This document shows positions 1 through 6,590 of a DNA stretch of 11,923 nucleotides, piece by piece. Source of the stretch: an uncultured Bacilli bacterium (GTDB lineage Bacteria > Bacillota_I > Bacilli_A > RF39 > UBA660); NCBI GenBank assembly GCA_948874605.1, contig CAQRXS010000033.1:1-11923 (forward strand), given 5' to 3'. Both the position numbers and the translations under genes were made by a program. The notes beneath the pieces are model-generated. The model saw only the letters and a program-made list of their open reading frames with translations, did not search any database and had not been told where the DNA came from. Each line of letters begins with the position of its first letter. Within the stretch, counting starts at the first letter, position 1.

Positions 1-556
1 TAATGGTTTTGGCTCCTTTATCCCTAGAAATTCAAACACATATGGTTCTTTGAATTAAATCACTTGGTTTTGCTAATACTTGTCCTTCTTTAGATAATTC
101 TAAAACTTTTTCTTTATTTGCTTTGCCATCAGATAATAATAACCTTTCAAATAATGATGTATCTAGTTGTCTTTGTAATTCTCTTACACTCCAATGTGAA
201 TTAATACACTCTTTTTCATAAAATCTTCTTTTGGCATCATCTTTAATGATAATTAACTCACTATAATGAGTCCAAGTTAATTCAGAACTTATTTCTTCGA
301 AATTAGGATATATTTTATAAAAGATTCTCATATATTTAAGGTTTGTATAGGAGTATCCCTTCCCTAAATATTTCGTTAATTCTTTAGAAATACCCTTCAA
401 CACCTCTTTACCATATTCTAAACGATTATTATATTCATTTTCATTTGAAACGATAATTCTACCGATATTCCAATAAACATAAACGATTGAATTATTAATT
501 TTCTTTGATAATTTGTATTTTACTTCGTTAACTAATTCTGTTATCTCATTAATCAT
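1..556 (-). pseudogene. DUF1016/YhcG-type PDDEXK nuclease gene, frameshifted and cut by window edge
   Basis: The reading frame starts at 556 and runs about 170 residues that match the DUF1016 N-terminal domain: YWNIGRII near residue 28, KGYSYTNLKYMRIFY near residue 66, and a WTHYSELI segment near residue 95. In this family the domain is followed by a C-terminal PDDEXK nuclease domain (family knowledge), giving proteins of about 340 residues. The frame hits TGA at 32-34. One base (plus-strand G at 52) looks inserted: skipping it turns the tail after KPSDLI into KEPYVFEFLGIKEPKPL, the expected family continuation, open to position 1. I read this as a single-base frameshift in an otherwise recognisable gene whose nuclease half lies to the left. 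Members occur near restriction or toxin-antitoxin loci, but the role here is unproven. The start lies 4 bases after the upstream regulator remnant and has no clear ribosome binding site, suggesting past translational coupling. A sequencing error is the alternative to real decay. Confidence 0.8.
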
Positions 557-560
557 TTTA

Positions 561-825
561 TTATGTAATGTTTTTTAAATCTCTAGAAGATTTATTTTTA
601 AATTCATCATTGTAAAACCAATTTGTTAAAGCATCATATCCTATTGCTTTTAATAATTGTTCTAAAGAAAATCCAGTTCTTCTGCTATCTTTTAAACTTT
701 CCTTTTTCAAGATTGTTTAAAGATGTATTACTTAATCCTATTCTTCTTGATAATTCTCTTTGTGAAAAGTTTTTTGCATCTCTTCCACCTTCTATTAAAG
801 TTTTTAAAGTAAGTTCATTATCCAT
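561..825 (-). pseudogene. Xre-family helix-turn-helix regulator, broken by at least two indels
   Basis: The start at 825 follows a good ribosome binding site (GAAGGGG, about 7 bases upstream). The first 46 codons encode a typical Xre-type HTH: a short lead helix, then SQRELSRRIGLSNTSLNNLEKGKF, in which the turn and recognition helix are clear; TAG follows at 685-687. Other frames downstream carry the rest of such a domain: IAEELDF in the next frame (668-688), then SLEQLLKAIGYD and about 30 further residues in the third frame (561-668), ending at TAA 561-563. The first break looks like an out-of-frame deletion of the roughly eight residues normally between GKF and the IAEEL helix. The second looks like loss of one T from a T-run. 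The HTH half may still be made as a 46-residue peptide. It is divergent from the gene at 950, the usual geometry of an element's repressor. Confidence 0.75.
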
Positions 826-871
826 AGAAAATACCCCTTCGTTTATTAAGGAATAATAACATCCCAAAACC

Positions 872-880
872 ATTATAACA
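872..880 (-). promoter_or_regulatory. Extended -10 promoter of the Xre remnant
   Basis: On the minus strand TGTTATAAT is an extended -10 box (TG at 880-879, TATAAT at 877-872). It lies about 47 bases upstream of the ATG at 825, leaving room for the ribosome binding site. No good -35 box is correctly spaced, which fits an extended -10 type. The same nine bases recur upstream of the gene at 4863. Confidence 0.55.
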
Positions 881-890
881 TATCCTGTAA

Positions 891-929
891 GTTTTTCTTG
901 ACAACAAAATTGTAAAAACAACCTAACAA
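891..929 (+). promoter_or_regulatory. Possible promoter/operator of the gene at 950
   Basis: A perfect TTGACA -35 box lies at 898-903, but the -10 region (921-929, CTAACA-like) is poor. The 13-base inverted repeat ACAACAAAATTGT at 901-913 overlaps the end of the -35 box, and an outer GTTTTT/AAAAAC pair lies at 891-896 and 914-919. An inverted repeat at this place between divergent genes could be the regulator's operator; this is inference. Confidence 0.35.
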
Positions 930-949
930 CAAAGAAAAGGGGTATGAAG

Positions 950-1171
950 ATGACCGCAGAGAGAATTTTGGAAATCGTTTTAAAACAATGGTGTGATTTA
1001 GAAGATTTAATGAAAATTAGCCAAGTTGGTAGAAACTCTGCTCTAAAAATTAACCAAGCAAGACTATATGGTTCCAAAGAATCCTATGAAAGAAGTGGAG
1101 ATTATTTAGATATTAATATCAGTTATTTAGAATCTAGAATAAAAAAAGGAGAACAATATAAAGCTAATTGA
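950..1171 (+). CDS. Small putative DNA-binding protein (mobile-element type)
   Basis: This encodes 73 residues. The start at 950 is chosen over the ATG at 944 because the ribosome binding site AAAAGGGG ends at 942, leaving a proper 7-base spacer only for the later ATG. Residues about 16-36 (DLEDLMKISQVGRNSALKI) look like a helix-turn-helix in which a G-x-N/S turn precedes a recognition helix, similar in style to small excisionase-like or DUF3173-like proteins of integrative elements. That resemblance is by eye only. The C-terminal half is polar and charged. It is divergent from the Xre remnant and directly followed, in another frame, by an ATPase stub, which recalls the repressor / small regulator / replication ATPase order of phages and integrative elements. 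It looks intact, but its partners are broken. Confidence 0.55.
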   Translation: MTAERILEIVLKQWCDLEDLMKISQVGRNSALKINQARLYGSKESYERSGDYLDINISYLESRIKKGEQYKAN

Positions 1172-1182
1172 AATAAAAAAAA

Positions 1183-1305
1183 GACATCATAATCGAAGAT
1201 TTAATGAGGTCCAAAGATGCTTATTTGCTTGTATCAAAACCTAAAGTAGGAAAGTCTATATTGGCATTGCAACTTTCCTGTTGTCTAACCAAGGCAATCG
1301 CATAA
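1183..1305 (+). pseudogene. Remnant of a RepA/RecA-like P-loop ATPase
   Basis: Reading frame 1 from 1183 gives DIIIEDLMRSKDAYLLVSKP followed by KVGKSILALQLSC, ending at TAA 1303-1305. The PKVGKS Walker A loop, preceded by a hydrophobic strand and followed by an A-L-Q-L helix, is characteristic of AAA/RecA-like ATPases of the RepA type found with element replication genes. Only about 40 residues remain; Walker B and the rest of the usual 250-350 residues are absent. The frame has TAA at 1174-1176 just upstream and no ribosome binding site at the internal ATG 1204. The frame change at about 1295 could continue for a few residues (NRIKIKDK), but nothing recognisable follows. I treat it as a truncated gene. 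Confidence 0.6.
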
Positions 1306-1441
1306 AAATAAAAGACAAATAAATGTTGTATATAAAAATATAGTAATTTTTTGATAATCCTTTATAAGTTTTTAAATGTTGTCATATCCCTTATTTATAA
1401 GTATTTATGCCACTTTATAATTTAGCTATATTAAGAAAAAG
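1306..1441. other. Gene-free AT-rich gap
   Basis: Between the ATPase stub and the terminator at 1442 I see no coding signal, no promoter driving a known gene, and no repeat of note. It is the boundary between the decayed accessory patch and the intact chromosomal genes, so it may hold an old deletion or attachment junction, but no duplicated att-like sequence is visible within the window. Confidence 0.4.
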
Positions 1442-1468
1442 AAAAAAGCATTCACATCAAATGCTTTT
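1442..1468 (-). terminator. Intrinsic terminator of the calcium ATPase gene
   Basis: The 9-base stem AAAAGCATT/AATGCTTTT (1444-1452 and 1460-1468) encloses a 7-base loop. Read on the minus strand it ends in a T-run (1447-1442). It lies 20 bases beyond the ATPase stop codon. The flanking T-run on the other strand is short, so it acts mainly in the minus direction. Confidence 0.75.
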
Positions 1469-1487
1469 AATTTCTTTTATAAATATA

Positions 1488-4076
1488 TTAAACTCCTAGC
1501 TTCATACCTTTTTTCTTCAAAATGATTTTTCGTATAAAATCAACTGGTATTACAGTAAAGGCGAGCAACAAGACTAACATTAACTCATTCGGGGTAAGAC
1601 CAAATGTTCGGAATACAGTACCGCCTTTATAGATTAATATCATTTGCACAGAAGCTATAAATAAAATTGTAAATACAAATACTATATTTTCTTTTAAGTG
1701 AGCAAATAAATTTAAGCGATGTGTTCTTGAATTAAAAGCATTTCCAATTCCAATAAAGATAAACAAAGCAAAATACGCTGTCATCAAATATTTAAAATCT
1801 TCTCCAGGTCTTATCAATGTTCGAATCCATGGAGATTTCAAAAAAAACAAACACAATAAAGCAGAATAAAGACCTGTAAAAACAATTTCTGAATACATAT
1901 ATTTATTCATAATTGGTTCATTTTTATCTTTAGGATTTTCTGTCATCGTCTCCTCTAGGGCAGGTTCATAAGAAAAGGCAAGGCCAGCAAACGTATCCAT
2001 AATCATATTAATCCATAGCATTTGAATAATAGTTATTGGGGTATTTACGCCAACAAAAGGTCCTACTATCGATAAAAATAAAGCACAAAAATTACAAGTT
2101 AATTGATAAATAATAAACTTACGAATGCTTTTAAAAATTGTTCTTCCGTAAAGAATAGCTTTACTAATAGATAAAATATTATCATCTAAAATTACAATAT
2201 CACTGGCTTCCTTAGCAACCTCTGTTCCACTACCCATAGCAAAACCTACGTTAGCTTTTTTTAAGGCAGGAGCATCATTTACGCCATCTCCTGTCATACC
2301 CACAATTAAATCTTTTGCTTCAGCGATTTTAACCAATTTACTTTTGTCTTGCGGAAGTGCTCTAGCTATAACTTTAATTTTAGGTAAAAGATTTTCAAGT
2401 TCATAATCACTAAGTTTGTTAAGCTCATCACTTGTTAAAATAATATCATCTGGTGTCCTTACAATACCAACTTCTTTCGCGATTGACTCGGCAGTTTCCT
2501 TAGCATCTCCAGTTATCATAACCACTTGAATACCTGCATTTTGAATAAGAGTTACCCCTTCTCTTGCCTCAGCTCTTAAATCATCTTTAATTGCCACCAA
2601 ACCAACAAAAGTATAAGAATCTCCTCCATGACTCAAAGCCAAAGTAATAATTCGACAACCTTTTTTCGTTAATTCTTTGATTTCTAATTCAATATCTTTT
2701 TTATTCAAAAAAGGCTTTTCTTCCCCTGTTGAGAGTAACATTCTAGAACATTTAGGTAAAAGCTTTTCACTCGCACCCTTAATAAATTCTAAAGTAACAC
2801 CATTTTCCAAAACCTTCACGGAAGAAAATTTATTCTTACTATCAAACGGCACAGTTTCTAATATTTTTTTCTCAGGCATTTCCTTTTGTTCTAAAAAATT
2901 TAATAAAGCTCGATCTGTCGAATTCCCACCGATTACTTTATCTTTACTATACATACTACTATTATTCCAAATCATACTACGACATATCATCTCATAATAT
3001 CGTTTATAGCCCTTTAAAGCCGCTTCATTTTTAAAATGTTTTCTCTCACCATTTATAACATCTATAACTTCTAATTTTCCTTTCGTAAGTGTTCCTGTTT
3101 TATCCGTAAAAAGAATATTTAAAGAACCTGTTGTTTCAATACCAACTAACTTACGAACCAAAACATTACTTTTTAACATACGTTTCATATTACTAGAAAG
3201 CACCAAAGTTATCATCATTGGAAGCCCCTCAGGTACAGCCACTACAATAATTGTAACAGACAAAGTTAAAGCATAGATTAAATGATCTGCCATAACTCTA
3301 AAATTAGACAAAGTGTCAATAATAAGATTTATATCAAAATGATTGTCTATAACAATTACAGAAAAAAGATAAGAAAAAGTTACTAAAAATGCTCCGATAT
3401 AACCAATTTTACTAATCGTCTTAGCTAGACCTCGGAGTCTTAATTTCAAAGGACTAGTAGGTTCGCTCTCTTGAACCTCTTTGGCAAGGGCTCCATATAC
3501 AGTAGAATCTCCAACACTGGTAACTTTCATAAGTCCATTACCTTCGTAAACAACTGCACCACGAAGTAATCCATTTTCTTTAGTGCCAGAAGTTTTTTTT
3601 CGTTCTTTTGATTCCCCATTCAATCGAGATTCATCAACACTGATATTGCCATCAATCAAAATTCCATCTGCAGGTATCCCATCCCCACTTCCAAGAATCA
3701 CAATATCATTTACAACAATATCTTCTAGTTTTACCTCTTCTACTTTTCCATTTCGCTTTACTTTAACTAAAATACTATCAGATTCTTCTTGTAATTTTTT
3801 AAATGCTTCCTCACTTCCATATTCGCTGATTGTTGAAATAAAAGAAGCTAAAAATATTGCAATTAAAATACCTAGAGTTTCAAACCAGTCAAAATCTCGA
3901 AATAAAAAAACTACTTTAATCGCCAAGGCAGTTAATAAAATTTTTATAATAGGATCTCCAAGGGATTCAAGCAAAAGCTTAAAAAAACCCTTTTTCTTTA
4001 CTTCAGTAATCGCATTTGTACCATATTTTTTTCGACTTACTTCTACTTCTGTATCTCTTAGTCCGTATATTTCCAT
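1488..4076 (-). CDS. Calcium-translocating P-type ATPase, PMCA type
   Basis: This encodes an 862-residue integral membrane pump that expels Ca2+ using ATP (family knowledge). Visible landmarks in order: actuator motif LNGES at residues 152-156, PEGLP with the metal-binding Glu283 in helix M4, the phosphorylation motif DKTGT with Asp325, hinge motif TGDGVNDAP from residue 595, and helix M6 with Asn690 and Asp694 (WINMIMDTFAG), the usual type IIB calcium ligands. The length fits bacterial PMCA/SERCA-type pumps; no long C-terminal regulatory tail is present. The start at 4076 has ribosome binding site AGGTGAT 9 bases upstream. The actuator motif reads NGES where TGES is common; the catalytic Glu155 is kept. 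The gene lies downstream of the NPQTG protein gene on the same strand, but two terminators separate them (4114-4178), so it is either expressed by read-through or from a promoter I cannot place. Function is confident; ion preference is inferred from motifs. Confidence 0.95.
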   Translation of the reverse strand: MEIYGLRDTEVEVSRKKYGTNAITEVKKKGFFKLLLESLGDPIIKILLTALAIKVVFLFRDFDWFETLGILIAIFLASFISTISEYGSEEAFKKLQEESDSILVKVKRNGKVEEVKLEDIVVNDIVILGSGDGIPADGILIDGNISVDESRLNGESKERKKTSGTKENGLLRGAVVYEGNGLMKVTSVGDSTVYGALAKEVQESEPTSPLKLRLRGLAKTISKIGYIGAFLVTFSYLFSVIVIDNHFDINLIIDTLSNFRVMADHLIYALTLSVTIIVVAVPEGLPMMITLVLSSNMKRMLKSNVLVRKLVGIETTGSLNILFTDKTGTLTKGKLEVIDVINGERKHFKNEAALKGYKRYYEMICRSMIWNNSSMYSKDKVIGGNSTDRALLNFLEQKEMPEKKILETVPFDSKNKFSSVKVLENGVTLEFIKGASEKLLPKCSRMLLSTGEEKPFLNKKDIELEIKELTKKGCRIITLALSHGGDSYTFVGLVAIKDDLRAEAREGVTLIQNAGIQVVMITGDAKETAESIAKEVGIVRTPDDIILTSDELNKLSDYELENLLPKIKVIARALPQDKSKLVKIAEAKDLIVGMTGDGVNDAPALKKANVGFAMGSGTEVAKEASDIVILDDNILSISKAILYGRTIFKSIRKFIIYQLTCNFCALFLSIVGPFVGVNTPITIIQMLWINMIMDTFAGLAFSYEPALEETMTENPKDKNEPIMNKYMYSEIVFTGLYSALLCLFFLKSPWIRTLIRPGEDFKYLMTAYFALFIFIGIGNAFNSRTHRLNLFAHLKENIVFVFTILFIASVQMILIYKGGTVFRTFGLTPNELMLVLLLAFTVIPVDFIRKIILKKKGMKLGV

Positions 4077-4113
4077 GATTAAGCATCACCTAAAAAAGTA
4101 TATGAAAGAAAAC

Positions 4114-4137
4114 AAAAAAAAGAACATTTTCGTTCTT
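4114..4137 (-). terminator. Second of two tandem terminators, or attenuator, upstream of the ATPase
   Basis: The stem AAGAAC/GTTCTT (4120-4125 and 4132-4137) has a 6-base loop, followed on the minus strand by a run of T (4119-4114). It ends only about 22 bases before the ATPase ribosome binding site (4092-4086), leaving almost no room for a separate promoter, so it may attenuate ATPase expression. Confidence 0.6.
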
Positions 4138-4153
4138 ATAAAATGACCTATAT

Positions 4154-4178
4154 AAAAAAACTAGCTTTCACTAGTTTT
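4154..4178 (-). terminator. Intrinsic terminator after the NPQTG surface protein gene
   Basis: The perfect 8-base stem AAAACTAG/CTAGTTTT (4157-4164 and 4171-4178) has a 6-base loop and a T-run on the minus strand down to 4154. It begins 5 bases beyond the TAA stop at 4185-4183, as expected for that gene's terminator. Confidence 0.75.
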
Positions 4179-4182
4179 CGAA

Positions 4183-4863
4183 TTACATATGATATATTTT
4201 ATTCTTTTTCGTTACCATATATAGTCCAGCTGCTACTGCAAGACCACCAATAATTACAGCATATGGTAAGAAAGAACCAGTTTGAGGATTATCCTCTGTA
4301 GTACATCTTTTATCATATTCTTCTTTTGTACATTGAGTACCATCTTCACAATAATAAACTGTTTGCCCATCTTTTCCATTTTCAATGTCACATTTAGGTG
4401 TAACAGATGGAGTATCTGGTGTTGTTGGAGTAAACTTATCAAGTGTTACAGAACATTCAGCAGCAGGATCCGTTACATCAAAATTAATTTGAGCAACGAT
4501 AGCTTTTTCTCCAGCATTTAAACCTGTAGAATTTGAAATTGTATAAGTTACACTTCCAGCTGCATCATCACTTTTAGTTGCTGTCCAACCATTTCTTCCG
4601 TTTACAGCTCTATAAGTTAAGTTTTTCAAATTTGCAGTTATTTTAAATTCCTTCAAAGAACCACCAGTAACATTTACACCAATATAACAAGTAGCAATCG
4701 TTCCACTTGCATTTTTAGGACAAGTTACTGTTACTCCGCCTTCTGTAGTCTTAGTTCCTGTACTATCTTCAGAAAGAAAAACCTCAGTAGCGCTTGCGAT
4801 AGTTGGCATCACTAGCATACAGAAAACTAATAAAAGACTCAATACAAAACCTTTCTTTTTCAT
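4183..4863 (-). CDS. Secreted, sortase-anchored surface protein with NPQTG sorting signal
   Basis: This encodes 226 residues. A signal peptide (lysines 2-4, hydrophobic core, cleavage probably after the Ala-Ser-Ala at about 23-25) precedes about 120 residues of beta-rich, Thr/Gly-rich sequence that could be a cohesin-like or Ig-like sandwich (inference). Residues about 155-190 form a Cys-rich linker with four cysteines (PKC, YYC, TQC, KRC). NPQTG at 192-196 is followed by a hydrophobic helix and the basic tail KKNK, a complete cell wall sorting signal. NPQT[NG]-type signals are associated with class B sortases (family knowledge), and a class B sortase is encoded divergently 143 bases away, so this is its probable substrate. 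The ribosome binding site AAGAGGT lies just before the start. The exact role (adhesin, metal or haem binding, structural) cannot be told; no NEAT-like motif was recognised. Confidence 0.85.
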   Translation of the reverse strand: MKKKGFVLSLLLVFCMLVMPTIASATEVFLSEDSTGTKTTEGGVTVTCPKNASGTIATCYIGVNVTGGSLKEFKITANLKNLTYRAVNGRNGWTATKSDDAAGSVTYTISNSTGLNAGEKAIVAQINFDVTDPAAECSVTLDKFTPTTPDTPSVTPKCDIENGKDGQTVYYCEDGTQCTKEEYDKRCTTEDNPQTGSFLPYAVIIGGLAVAAGLYMVTKKNKIYHM

Positions 4864-4897
4864 AATAAACCTCTTTTCTTTTTTTTATTATGGATTT

Positions 4898-4906
4898 ATT
4901 ATAACA
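4898..4906 (-). promoter_or_regulatory. Extended -10 promoter of the NPQTG protein gene
   Basis: The minus-strand TGTTATAAT (TG at 4906-4905, TATAAT at 4903-4898) lies about 35 bases upstream of the ATG at 4863. A TTGTAG-like -35 box lies at a 19-base spacing, slightly long. The region is shared with the divergent sortase promoter, allowing joint control. Confidence 0.6.
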
Positions 4907-4942
4907 TAAAAATACAAAAATTCTACAAAATTTGCATTTTTT

Positions 4943-4972
4943 TTCAATAATTTACAAAAAATATGTTATTAT
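4943..4972 (+). promoter_or_regulatory. Probable promoter of the sortase gene
   Basis: TGTTATTAT at 4964-4972 is an extended -10 box, with a weak TTCAAT -35 at 4943-4948 (18-base spacing). It lies about 35 bases upstream of the start at 5007 and back-to-back with the promoter of the substrate gene. Confidence 0.45.
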
Positions 4973-5006
4973 AAATAATAGGAATAGAATTGGTGGTGTT
5001 ATATTT

Positions 5007-6590
5007 ATGAGAAAAATTGTTATTACTCTACAAAATAATGCCCTAATATTTTCTTATAAAACAAATCAAATTATTCGTGAAGACTTAATGAATACAAACA
5101 TTATCAGTGATAGCGAACTTGTCTTTAGTGACGACTACATTCTCGAAAACAAAAAGCTTGTTGTTCCTTTCCTAGAAGAATTATGTGAAATGAATTCTAT
5201 TGATACATTAATATTTCAAAACAATAAGTTAGCAATATTTCTAATTGATTACTTTAAAAATATAAAACTTCATACCGTAAAAGTTAAAAAACAAGAAAAT
5301 ACTCAATATGAGTTATGTGAAAAATTAAGCAAATTAAAAAGTTTAAAAGAATTTGACTGTTACATGATTCAAAATTTCTTGCTTGAATACTTAGATAAAT
5401 ATCATATTAAGGTTATAACACATAGCGAAATATTTTATATTTCTAAATTTATGCAACAAAACCAAATGAATGAATATTCAAAAATATACTATCAGAAAAA
5501 AATTAAAATTTATACAAAGATGAATGAAGAAGATAAAGAAGACTTCATTTCCTTTTTAAAAATTAATCGTTATTTAAAACTAATATCTTTAATGGAATTT
5601 CACCCAGAAGACTTAGAATTTATTTTAGAATCTCTAATATCTTTTCGTATCAAAAATGTTTATCTAGAAATACATGAAAACATTACCAAACAAGAAGATT
5701 TTATCTATTTAAAAGAAAGAAATAAAAAAATAAAGAAAAACAAGCTCGAAATAGGACTTGTTTATAGCGAAGAATATTTATCCGAAAATTTAATGAAACA
5801 AATTGCTATCAATACCCTTCGACTATGTGGAGTTATCCTAGCTTGTTTTTTAATCGGCATTGTAGGCTATGTATCAATTAATAACTATTATTCTTTAAAA
5901 GAAGTTAGCCAAATTCAAGAAAATGTAAAAGTTGCTATTGATAATAGTGAAAATATAGAACTACCCGAAGAAATCAAAAAAGAAGAACTGGTAATAAAAA
6001 ATAAATATATTGCCGCCTTAATGTCTATCAATCCAGACGTAGTTGGATATCTAAAAGTAAATAATACAAATGTGGACTATCCTGTAGTCATAAAAGACGA
6101 TAATAAATATTATTTAAAAAAGAATTTCTATGGTGAAGATGATCAAAATGGTTGGATTTATATGGATTTTCGTAACTCTGATAAAATATTAAACGATAAC
6201 ACTATTATTTATGGACACAATATGTACTACAGTGGCGTTATGTTTGGTACCCTTCATCGAGCATTAAATTATTCTTGGAATTCCAATCCAGACAACTTAA
6301 TTATATCTTTCGATACAATGTATGAGAGCATGAAATGGCAAATCTATTCCATTTATACAGTTCCAAAAACAAGTGATTATTTAAAAGTATCTTTTGAAAC
6401 CGAAGATTTAAAAAATGATTACATTTCTATGACCAAAAAAAGAAGTATTAGAGATTTTGGAATAGAGGTAACAAGCCAAGATAACTTACTTACGTTATCT
6501 ACTTGTACAGGAGACAACGAAAGACTTGTGATTCATGCCAAACTTATAAAGAATACGGAGTCATCATCTCAAGATTCGAGCGATACCTAG
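5007..6590 (+). CDS. srtB: Class B sortase with a large cytoplasmic N-terminal region
   Basis: This encodes 527 residues. The start at 5007 is preferred over the ATG at 4932 because GGTGGTG lies 8 bases before it and the 4932 ATG lies upstream of the probable promoter. One membrane helix spans about residues 273-294. The outer C-terminal part (about 332-520) is a sortase domain with the class B hallmarks INPDVVGYLKV, a YGHN catalytic His404, TLSTC with Cys500, and Arg506 in the RLVIHAKLI strand. It would join NPQTG-type proteins to the wall or to each other. Class B enzymes are usually about 220-300 residues with a short cytoplasmic tail; here some 270 residues precede the helix. That part shows three weakly similar strand-helix-strand stretches (about 65-94, 113-140, 190-222) and matches no family I recognise. 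The Cys-Arg gap of 6 is short compared with the 10 in Staphylococcus aureus SrtB. The 3' end overlaps the convergent glycosyltransferase gene by 47 bases. Confidence 0.9.
   Translation: MRKIVITLQNNALIFSYKTNQIIREDLMNTNIISDSELVFSDDYILENKKLVVPFLEELCEMNSIDTLIFQNNKLAIFLIDYFKNIKLHTVKVKKQENTQYELCEKLSKLKSLKEFDCYMIQNFLLEYLDKYHIKVITHSEIFYISKFMQQNQMNEYSKIYYQKKIKIYTKMNEEDKEDFISFLKINRYLKLISLMEFHPEDLEFILESLISFRIKNVYLEIHENITKQEDFIYLKERNKKIKKNKLEIGLVYSEEYLSENLMKQIAINTLRLCGVILACFLIGIVGYVSINNYYSLKEVSQIQENVKVAIDNSENIELPEEIKKEELVIKNKYIAALMSINPDVVGYLKVNNTNVDYPVVIKDDNKYYLKKNFYGEDDQNGWIYMDFRNSDKILNDNTIIYGHNMYYSGVMFGTLHRALNYSWNSNPDNLIISFDTMYESMKWQIYSIYTVPKTSDYLKVSFETEDLKNDYISMTKKRSIRDFGIEVTSQDNLLTLSTCTGDNERLVIHAKLIKNTESSSQDSSDT

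Noticed and set aside
826..1077. Upstream extension of the Xre remnant as a longer membrane-like protein
   Set aside because: It runs antisense through the gene at 950 and the divergent promoter region; the ATG at 825 has a clear ribosome binding site.
1306..1441. CRISPR, attachment site or small RNA in the left gap
   Set aside because: No repeated unit, no duplicated border and no stable structure apart from the terminator at 1442-1468.
3583..4146. Plus-strand open frame of about 187 codons opposite the ATPase
   Set aside because: Antisense to a firmly identified gene, no family resemblance and no ribosome binding site; the same holds for the shorter plus-strand frames at 2677, 7376, 8885, 10637 and 10913.
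4932..5006. N-terminal extension of the sortase from the ATG at 4932
   Set aside because: No ribosome binding site there, it would overlap the probable promoter, and GGTGGTG sits correctly before 5007.
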